From CAYNJG01 sp964397295 (GTDB lineage Bacteria; Planctomycetota; Planctomycetia; Pirellulales; Pirellulaceae), in NCBI GenBank assembly GCA_964397295.1, contig CAYNJG010000151.1, positions 1-17,919 on the forward strand: a stretch of DNA of 17,919 nt. Direction: 5' to 3'. Of this stretch, positions 16,482-17,919 are shown in pieces. Each line of letters begins with the position of its first letter. Position 1 is the stretch's first letter. A program made the translations under genes and the position numbers. The notes under the pieces were generated by a model. The model ran no database searches and was not told the origin of the DNA. It saw only the letters and a program-made list of their open reading frames with translations.

Positions 16482-16639
16482 CCCTAACACAGCGAGCCCT
16501 TTTTGTAGCTGTTTTCGAAGACTTTTCACGAGTTACCAAGCTTCTTCTACTGCTCTTTCGTTACCGAAGCGGATGACATGGCAAACCAGACGATGCTCCA
16601 ACGACGAAGCCGCGGCCTTGCGTAAACCACATGTTGGGC
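16482..16639. repeat. Cassette-flanking repeat, copy A (attC-like)
   Basis: The right 65 bp (about 16572-16639, with GACATGGCAAACCAGACGATG, GAAGCCGCG, TTGCGTAAA and the end CATGTTGGGC) match the right end of copy B at roughly 80% by eye. The right end is GTTGGGC (16633-16639), a GTTRRRY core. The left boundary is uncertain: CCCTAAC at 16482 is one base off RYYYAAC, and similarity to the inner part of copy C (CAATAAA, CCTAACAC) suggests this copy is shorter or truncated on the left. Confidence 0.6.
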
Positions 16640-16649
16640 GTCACATGAA

Positions 16650-17183
16650 CTACGAGAGAATTCCCAGTTCGTTAAGGCGTTGTTCGTAGCGCGTATGGTC
16701 GTCCGGAAGGAAGCAGCAAAACGTTACGACAAGCGGCAAGCCATGGAGACGGACCCAGTCGGTGACGGTTTTGATGGCAGTTTCGCAGGCCGCGCCAGCA
16801 GGGAATCCAAATGCACCAGTGGAAATGCACGGGAAAGCGATAGATTGTGCGCCATTCTTAGCGGCAAGCGACAAGGAAGAGCGGTATGTATTCGCGAGGG
16901 TTTCATTGTCAGTGTCGAGGTCACGAAAGATCGGACCAACCGCGTGAATCACGAATTTGGCATCAAGATTAAAAGCACTGGTGATACGAGCATCGCCAGC
17001 CGGACATGGCGCGAGTGCCATTGACGCACGTACGAGTTCAGGGCCAGCAGCATCATGAACCGCACCGTCGACGCCGCCCCCACCGCAAAGAGCATCGTTG
17101 GCCGCAGTCACGATAGCATCACAGTCGAGTGATGTGATGTCGCCAAGAAATAGGCGAACACGGGATTCAATTCGTGTCGCCAT
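16650..17183 (-). CDS. Macrodomain protein (O-acetyl-ADP-ribose deacetylase / ADP-ribose hydrolase type)
   Basis: The 177-aa product is a single macrodomain. GDIT lies at 14-17 and IVTAANDALCGGGGVDGAVH at 24-43, containing the Asn/Gly-rich ADP-ribose loop of the MacroD/YmdB class. IHAVGP (79-84) and ISTGAFGFPAGAA (120-132) complete the pocket. The family removes ADP-ribose from proteins or hydrolyses O-acetyl-ADP-ribose; some members neutralise ADP-ribosylating toxins. The ATG at 17183 (MATRIES) is preferred to an upstream in-frame start at 17261, because the extra 26 residues would be encoded by the flanking repeat. The gene begins 16 nt after GTTGGGC of copy B and stops 10 nt before GCCCAAC of copy A (minus-strand reading), as in a gene cassette. 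Confidence 0.92.
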   Translation of the reverse strand: MATRIESRVRLFLGDITSLDCDAIVTAANDALCGGGGVDGAVHDAAGPELVRASMALAPCPAGDARITSAFNLDAKFVIHAVGPIFRDLDTDNETLANTYRSSLSLAAKNGAQSIAFPCISTGAFGFPAGAACETAIKTVTDWVRLHGLPLVVTFCCFLPDDHTRYEQRLNELGILS

Positions 17184-17199
17184 TCGGTAAGCCTGTGAC

Positions 17200-17406
17200 G
17201 CCCAACGGAAGGTTTTCACGACCCCGCTTCTCACCGAAGCCAATAAGTGTCGCAACACCAAGCCAGTTTACCAAGGAAACCCCGTTGCCAAAGAGGGGGT
17301 GTCCGCGGCGTCGCAAACCAAAGGACATCACCGGAGGGAACGACGTGGCAAACCAAAACATGCTCCAAGGATGAAGCCGCGAATTTGCGTAAATATCATG
17401 TTAGTC
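17200..17406. repeat. Cassette-flanking repeat, copy B (attC-like, 207 bp)
   Basis: Bounded by GCCCAAC (17200-17206, fits RYYYAAC) and GTTAGTC (17400-17406, one base off GTTRRRY). The ends are imperfectly complementary for about 40 nt. The left 110 bp match copy C at about 85% and the right 65 bp match copy A at about 80%, by eye. It has an internal near-duplicate (GCAAACCAAAGGACAT and GCAAACCAAAACAT). It is longer than most attC sites. Open frames inside (17167-17361 and 17174-17374) are not genes. Confidence 0.7.
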
Positions 17407-17799
17407 AGCGGGCAACTCGTTAGATGCTGAATTTGGGATCGGGCAGAATGCAGTCCCGATCAAAGCGAGCAATGTTGAGACTGCGGTTGCGGGTATGTGC
17501 CATTCGCGGCCGACCAGCGGAAGCCCCGCGATCCGTTGCGCGTGAGAAGCGGCAGATTGAGCAACGGCGGGTTGGAGCGCGAACGTGAGCGCCCATCCGA
17601 TGAAGGCGTAAGCGGAGATTTTGGCGAGTTGTTTCGGATCACGTATACCGGCGAGCCTACACGCGGCACAGGGAATCAGGCCAGCAGCGAGAGCCGCAAG
17701 CGTCGGTGCGTCAAAGGCGAGCATCAGCCACAGGCCAGCCAGCGATGCAGTTATGCACCCCGTGAAGCAAGAGCCAAGAAACCGGAACCGCCGATTCAT
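17401..17799 (-). CDS. Small membrane protein of unknown function in a cassette-like unit
   Basis: The 132-aa product has three or four hydrophobic segments (about 12-30, 32-47, 61-80 and 103-121). The N-terminus MNRRFRF is basic. No family was recognised. The ATG (17799) lies 7 nt after GTTAGGC of copy C, and the TAA stop (17403-17401) lies within the GACTAAC core of copy B, so the gene fills the whole space between two repeats. Such tight packing, a lone gene and unknown function are typical of integron cassette cargo. No Shine-Dalgarno is visible beyond a weak GGA in the leader. Confidence 0.75.
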   Translation of the reverse strand: MNRRFRFLGSCFTGCITASLAGLWLMLAFDAPTLAALAAGLIPCAACRLAGIRDPKQLAKISAYAFIGWALTFALQPAVAQSAASHAQRIAGLPLVGREWHIPATAVSTLLALIGTAFCPIPNSASNELPAD

Positions 17800-17806
17800 T
17801 TCGTCC

Positions 17807-17919
17807 GCCTAACGGAAGGTTTTTACGACACCGCTACTCACCGAAGCCAATAAATGTCCTAACACCAAACAGTTTACCAAAAAGAATCCACGTTGCCAAA
17901 GAGGCGGTGTCCGCGGCGT
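17807..17919. repeat. Cassette-flanking repeat, copy C (attC-like, cut by window end)
   Basis: Starts with GCCTAAC (17807-17813, fits RYYYAAC) and matches the first 110 bp of copy B at about 85% by eye (shared GGAAGGTTTT, CTCACCGAAGCCAATAA, CAGTTTACCAA, GTTGCCAAAGAGG, GTGTCCGCGGCGT). The right half lies beyond the window, implying that the array continues. Confidence 0.75.

Noticed and set aside
17184..17261. Upstream start extending the macrodomain protein by 26 residues
   Set aside because: Most of the extension is encoded by flanking repeat B, and the macrodomain begins cleanly after MATRIES.
17167..17374. Opposed open frames inside repeat B
   Set aside because: They lie in a repeated non-coding element, and copy C has indels relative to copy B that would break a shared frame.

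Overview
The window looks like a chromosomal segment of a planctomycete, probably from the Pirellulales / Rhodopirellula-like group. The signs are a large surface protein ending in dockerin-like repeats and a PEP-CTERM tail, a WD40-LRR-LamG protein, a BlaI/M56 (BlaR1-like) pair with a very long C-terminal extension, many lone genes with long non-coding gaps and weak ribosome binding sites, and CTCTCCGA-core palindromes between genes. This assignment is inference from gene content. No rRNA, tRNA, CRISPR array, transposase or integrase was recognised.

Layout. 1-1832 (+) is the 3' end of a WD40-LRR-LamG protein whose stop codon lies inside a palindromic repeat (1828-1922). 2244-4895 (+) encodes a secreted endonuclease/exonuclease/phosphatase-fold enzyme with two almost identical PA14-like domains, dockerin-like repeats and a PEP-CTERM tail. 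4896-5464 is non-coding and ends in two small palindromes. Four separate minus-strand genes follow: a secreted glucose/sorbosone-dehydrogenase-like propeller protein (5465-7762), a membrane protein (8139-8738), a secreted protein possibly of LolA-like type (9027-10034) and a two-TM protein (10389-11009). 11010-11654 is non-coding and holds a striking nested palindrome of about 100 bp.

15444-11655 (-) is a tight three-gene operon: BlaI-type repressor, M56 sensor-protease and a Nudix-like protein. Both junctions overlap, and a dyad plus a plausible promoter sit upstream. The likely logic is signal-controlled proteolysis of the repressor, with the Nudix protein as the output or partner gene.

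15901-17919 is the most unusual part. A SUKH (SMI1/KNR4) gene is followed by two short minus-strand genes, a macrodomain hydrolase and a small membrane protein. They are packed between three related repeats of about 110-207 bp whose ends resemble integron core sites (RYYYAAC / GTTRRRY). Each minus-strand gene starts 7-16 nt after a GTT-type core, and its stop overlaps or lies about 10 nt before the next AAC-type core. This looks like the edge of a gene-cassette array (integron-like, or an unfamiliar equivalent) that continues past the right end of the window.
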